Assembly: GCA_963691755.1 (NCBI GenBank)
Contig: OY829366.1
Span: 744,001-808,000, forward strand
DNA: 64,000 nucleotides
DNA from: Dinoroseobacter sp013215265
GTDB lineage: Bacteria; Pseudomonadota; Alphaproteobacteria; Rhodobacterales; Rhodobacteraceae
Direction: 5' to 3'
Below are positions 61,429-64,000 of the stretch, piece after piece. The notes under the pieces were generated by a model that searched no databases, was not told where the DNA came from, and saw only the letters and a program-made list of their open reading frames with translations. Every line of letters starts with the position of its first letter. Position 1 is the stretch's first letter. Made by a program: the position numbers and the translations under genes.

Positions 61429-61824
61429 TCAGCGATCCAGATCCCGGCGCACTTCGGCGCTATTTAGAATCCGGTTGGTTTCGTCCATCTGATCGAAGGT
61501 GGTGTCGATCGCGAAGCGTACTTCGGGGGCGAATTTCAACGTCAATGCCTTTGACACGGCGCGGCGCACTTCGCGACGGTTTTCTCGCAGCGCCGCAAGT
61601 GCTGCCTCTGCGTTCTTCCCGCCCAAAGGTAACACGTAGGCAGTTGCCACTTTCAGGTCGGGCGACATGCGCACTTCGCCCACGGTTATGGACATCGCAT
61701 TCAGTTCGGGATCATGAATATCGCCCCGCATCAGAAGGTCCGAAAGCGTGCGACGGATCAATTCGCCCACGCGCAGTTGGCGTTGCGTTGGCGGTTTGCC
61801 AGCAATGTTCGGGTTTTGCGCCAT
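61429..61824 (-). CDS. rbfA: 30S ribosome-binding factor A
   Basis: 131 residues with RQLRVGELIRRTLSDLLMRGDI, SITVGEVRMSPDLKVATAYVLPLGG and the KH-like C-terminal LKFAPEVRFAIDTTFDQ. It helps mature the 5' end of 16S rRNA. ATG 61824 follows GGAG at 6 nt; the ATG at 61836 has no such site. It is divergent from dapB. Confidence 0.95.
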   Translation of the reverse strand: MAQNPNIAGKPPTQRQLRVGELIRRTLSDLLMRGDIHDPELNAMSITVGEVRMSPDLKVATAYVLPLGGKNAEAALAALRENRREVRRAVSKALTLKFAPEVRFAIDTTFDQMDETNRILNSAEVRRDLDR

Positions 61825-61941
61825 TACACACTCCATTTCAGAGCGCCCATCTAAGCCTTCAACGCGTTTCGCGCAACGGGGCTTTGCTATGCGGTCCTAG
61901 CCGCGCTAACAGGGCGGGACGAAAACAGAAGGAAAGACGTC

Positions 61942-62760
61942 ATGTCGGATTTGCCAGGGATCGTGATTACAGGCGCATCAGGCCGCATGGGCCAGATGTT
62001 GATCGAAACCGTCCGGGCGAGCGACGCGGCGAAACTTGTCAGCGTGACAGAGCGCCCTGGGCATGACTGGGTCGGACAGGATCTCGGGGTCGCGCTGGGG
62101 CAGGGGGAAATGGGCGTTCGCGTCACTGACGATCCGCTAGAGGCGTTTGCCAAGGCGCAAGCAGTTATTGATTTTACAAGCCCCGCGGCAACGTTGGCCC
62201 ACGCCGAACTTACTGCACAGGCCCGCGCCGTTCATGTGATCGGAACAACAGGTTTCACAGATGAGCAACTCGAATACTTCGTACACGCCGGACGCCACGC
62301 GGTGATTGTTCGGGCGGGCAACATGAGCCTCGGTGTGAACCTATTGACTGGATTGACCAAGCGGGTCGCTGCGGCCCTGGGCGAAGAGTTTGATATAGAG
62401 GTTGTCGAAGCACACCACCGATACAAGGTTGATGCGCCATCAGGCACGGCTTTGATGCTGGGCGAGGCTGCCGCCGAAGGCCGAGGCGTAAAGCTTTCAG
62501 ATGTGCGCGATAGTGGTCGTGACGGTATCACGGGCGCGCGCAAATCTGGCGATATCGGGTTCTCGGCCATTCGCGGAGGCGACGTTGTTGGTGAGCATGA
62601 CGTCATTTTTGCTGGCGAAGGTGAGCGCATCGTGCTGCGGCATCTTGCAACTGATCGCAAGATTTTTGCCCGTGGGGCTTTGCGCGCGGCACTTTGGGGG
62701 CAGGACAAGAAGCCCGGCCAATACGATATGATGGATGTCCTGGGATTAAGTGACGGTTAA
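61942..62760 (+). CDS. dapB: 4-hydroxy-tetrahydrodipicolinate reductase
   Basis: 272 residues: the cofactor loop ITGASGRMGQMLIE, VIDFTSPAATLAHAELTAQ, IGTTGFTDEQL and the catalytic EAHHRYKVDAPSGTALMLGEA. It reduces the diaminopimelate/lysine pathway intermediate with NAD(P)H. AAGGAAAG precedes the ATG. Its stop overlaps the convergent tetR stop by 4 bp (TTAA). Confidence 0.97.
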   Translation: MSDLPGIVITGASGRMGQMLIETVRASDAAKLVSVTERPGHDWVGQDLGVALGQGEMGVRVTDDPLEAFAKAQAVIDFTSPAATLAHAELTAQARAVHVIGTTGFTDEQLEYFVHAGRHAVIVRAGNMSLGVNLLTGLTKRVAAALGEEFDIEVVEAHHRYKVDAPSGTALMLGEAAAEGRGVKLSDVRDSGRDGITGARKSGDIGFSAIRGGDVVGEHDVIFAGEGERIVLRHLATDRKIFARGALRAALWGQDKKPGQYDMMDVLGLSDG

Positions 62761-63380
62761 GCGCGCAACCCGTTCAGCATCACGTCAAGATGCCCGGCCA
62801 TGAAACTGTCGATGTCCATTGGCGCGAACTCGTCAAAGGTCATCGACCAGATTGCGGCCATGATACAAGGTGCCATGATCAAGCGAGGGTTTTGCGTTGC
62901 GGGTCCCGGTCGAAATTCACCCCGATCCACACCGCGTTGCACAACCCTGCTGATCAAAGCCACGCCATGCTTGATTGAGGTTTCGTAATAAAGCTCACGA
63001 AGTTCCGGAAACTTGTGTCCTTCGCCGATGATAATTCGCATCACGTGTCGCGCATCTGATTTCACGATGTTTTCGTAAGCTTTCGTAATTACCATCTGAA
63101 GCAGGATGTCTGTCGCCCCGTCATAGCTGTCCACCATAGTTTCGACGCCGCTGATCAAGGGCTCAAGCGTGTCTCGGATGACTGCCTCAAACAGATCCTG
63201 TTTGGCTGCAAAATAGAGATAAATCGTGCCTTTTGCGATCCCGGCTCGGCGTGCGACGTCGTCCAGCTTCGTTCCAGCATATCCATGCTCAATGAAGCTC
63301 TGGGCTGCCGCTTCGACGATTTCGCCGGGACGAGCCGACTTGCGTCTTTTTCTGGGAACAGAAGGGAGGGCTTCAGACAT
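62757..63380 (-). CDS. TetR/AcrR-family repressor
   Basis: 207 residues. The helix-turn-helix is IVEAAAQSFIEHGYAGTKLDDVARRAGIAKGTIYLYFAAKQDLFEAVI, with a C-terminal ligand domain of the AefR/TetR_C type. ATG 63380 gives the expected short basic N-terminus (RKRRKSARPGEI); the frame is open to 63434. Divergent to an RND-efflux adaptor gene, which it very probably represses through the inverted repeat at 63561-63576. Confidence 0.92.
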   Translation of the reverse strand: MSEALPSVPRKRRKSARPGEIVEAAAQSFIEHGYAGTKLDDVARRAGIAKGTIYLYFAAKQDLFEAVIRDTLEPLISGVETMVDSYDGATDILLQMVITKAYENIVKSDARHVMRIIIGEGHKFPELRELYYETSIKHGVALISRVVQRGVDRGEFRPGPATQNPRLIMAPCIMAAIWSMTFDEFAPMDIDSFMAGHLDVMLNGLRA

Positions 63381-63560
63381 CTGATCCGTCCTTTGCTTTG
63401 GAAGGTTTGGCACAATGACTGCCCATGCGGTCACTAAGCATCCAACTGCGCGCTTCGTGCGTATACTCTTCTAAATACGTGCTGAAACGGACCTTTGCAA
63501 ACCTCAACGGCTGCAAGTTCTGCTGAAATAAGCGCATTTGGATGCAGCGTACTTGCGTTA

Positions 63561-63576
63561 ATGACCGGCGGGTCAT
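63561..63576. promoter_or_regulatory. Candidate TetR-type operator
   Basis: The inverted repeat ATGACC-GGCG-GGTCAT has two perfect 6-bp arms. It lies 32 bp before the efflux adaptor start, between it and the divergent TetR gene, the normal place for the operator of a local repressor of this family. Confidence 0.6.
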
Positions 63577-63608
63577 AAATGCATCGGAGAGTTTGAAGGA
63601 ATTACAAG

Positions 63609-64000
63609 ATGAAGCGACTTTGGAATTGGACCAAGGATGTTTTTTGGTTGATCGTGGCAGTCGCTTTGGTTGGGGCCGGCGTGTATGGGTTCCGGTATCT
63701 CGGAGAAATTCGCCCTGAAGTCGTGGCACAACCTGTCGAACGCCCCGTTGTTCTTGTTGACACCGCGGTCCCTGAAGCTTTCACCGTACCGATCCCAATC
63801 CGAGGCGAGGGCTTTATTCAGCCCTTCCGCGAAGTGGCGCTTGCAACTGAGACATCGGGCCGTGTCGTTGAGATGCATCCGTCTCTGGAAGCGCGCGGAC
63901 GTTTTTCGAAGGGTGATATACTCGTGCGGCTTGACGATGCCGCGGCGCGCGCGTCTCTCGAGCAGACAGACGCAAACATTGCGTCAACTGAGGCGCGGCT
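63609..64000 (+). CDS. RND-efflux periplasmic adaptor (membrane fusion protein), 5' part only
   Basis: The frame starts at ATG 63609, after GAAGGA, and is open to the window edge (130 codons seen). A single membrane helix (VFWLIVAVALVGAGVYGF) is followed by the adaptor N-terminal beta strands and half of the lipoyl-like domain: PIPIRGEGFIQPFREVALA, ETSGRVVEM, GRFSKGDILVRLDDAAA, leading into the coiled-coil start SLEQTDANIAST. It would link an inner-membrane RND pump to the outer membrane. Probably regulated by the divergent TetR. Confidence 0.9.
   Translation, partial: MKRLWNWTKDVFWLIVAVALVGAGVYGFRYLGEIRPEVVAQPVERPVVLVDTAVPEAFTVPIPIRGEGFIQPFREVALATETSGRVVEMHPSLEARGRFSKGDILVRLDDAAARASLEQTDANIASTEAR

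Overview
The window is a 64 kb chromosomal segment from an alphaproteobacterium, most likely a marine Rhodobacterales (Roseobacter-group) organism. This rests on the gene content: a CcrM-type GANTC methyltransferase, a CenR-like response regulator, lineage-typical DUF2125, DUF3576, DUF4170 and IalB proteins, a small-signal-peptide porin, a serC leader RNA, an AlkB monooxygenase and a Tdh of the form without structural-zinc cysteines. No rRNA, tRNA, CRISPR array or intact insertion sequence was seen. Nearly all of the DNA is densely coding.

Layout. 1-6 kb: partial amidase, UbiH-type hydroxylase, cysQ-pmbA, DUF2125 protein. 6-12.5 kb: an SDR/enoyl-CoA hydratase pair, HNH protein, methyltransferase, a LysR regulator with no normal start codon, a BaiN-like flavoprotein and two glutathione-transferase-fold enzymes. 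12.5-22.5 kb: leuS-lptE-holA, DUF3576 lipoprotein, porin, YggS, L,D-transpeptidase-ribA, CenR-like regulator, ExoD protein. 22.5-28 kb: xth, a proteostasis cluster (thioredoxin-TPR, Lon substrate-binding domain, Trm112) and DUF4170-waaA-lpxK for LPS core. 28-33.4 kb: dsbA-like, DciA-like, mutY, alkB, ccrM, rnhB. 33.4-37.5 kb: small secreted proteins, a membrane-anchored putative winged-helix protein and the threonine-degradation operon kbl-tdh.

37.5-40.1 kb is an AT-rich accessory patch. It opens with a broken reading frame translationally coupled to tdh, carries a two-gene secreted-protein/lipoprotein unit of unknown function, and then about 0.9 kb with no supported gene. 40.2-52.7 kb returns to core genes: serA-serC-serB (all three serine-biosynthesis steps, with a structured serC leader), asparaginase, rlmN, RluA-type pseudouridine synthase, fatty-acid desaturase, aldehyde dehydrogenase, 1-Cys peroxiredoxin and a lipoate-ligase-like protein. 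52.8-61.8 kb is the translation/RNA cluster pnp, rpsO, DUF1643, truB, rbfA, split by three tandem opposite-strand RTX-repeat proteins that each begin with a hydrophobic anchor. The window ends with dapB, a TetR regulator and the start of a divergent RND-efflux adaptor gene.

The points most worth a second look are: the ccrM control region (perfect DnaA box plus three GANTC sites in about 50 bp); the RTX trio; the accessory patch; the anchored winged-helix candidate; a truncated cupin between rpsO and pnp; and seven convergent gene pairs that share stop codons through an identical 4-bp overlap.
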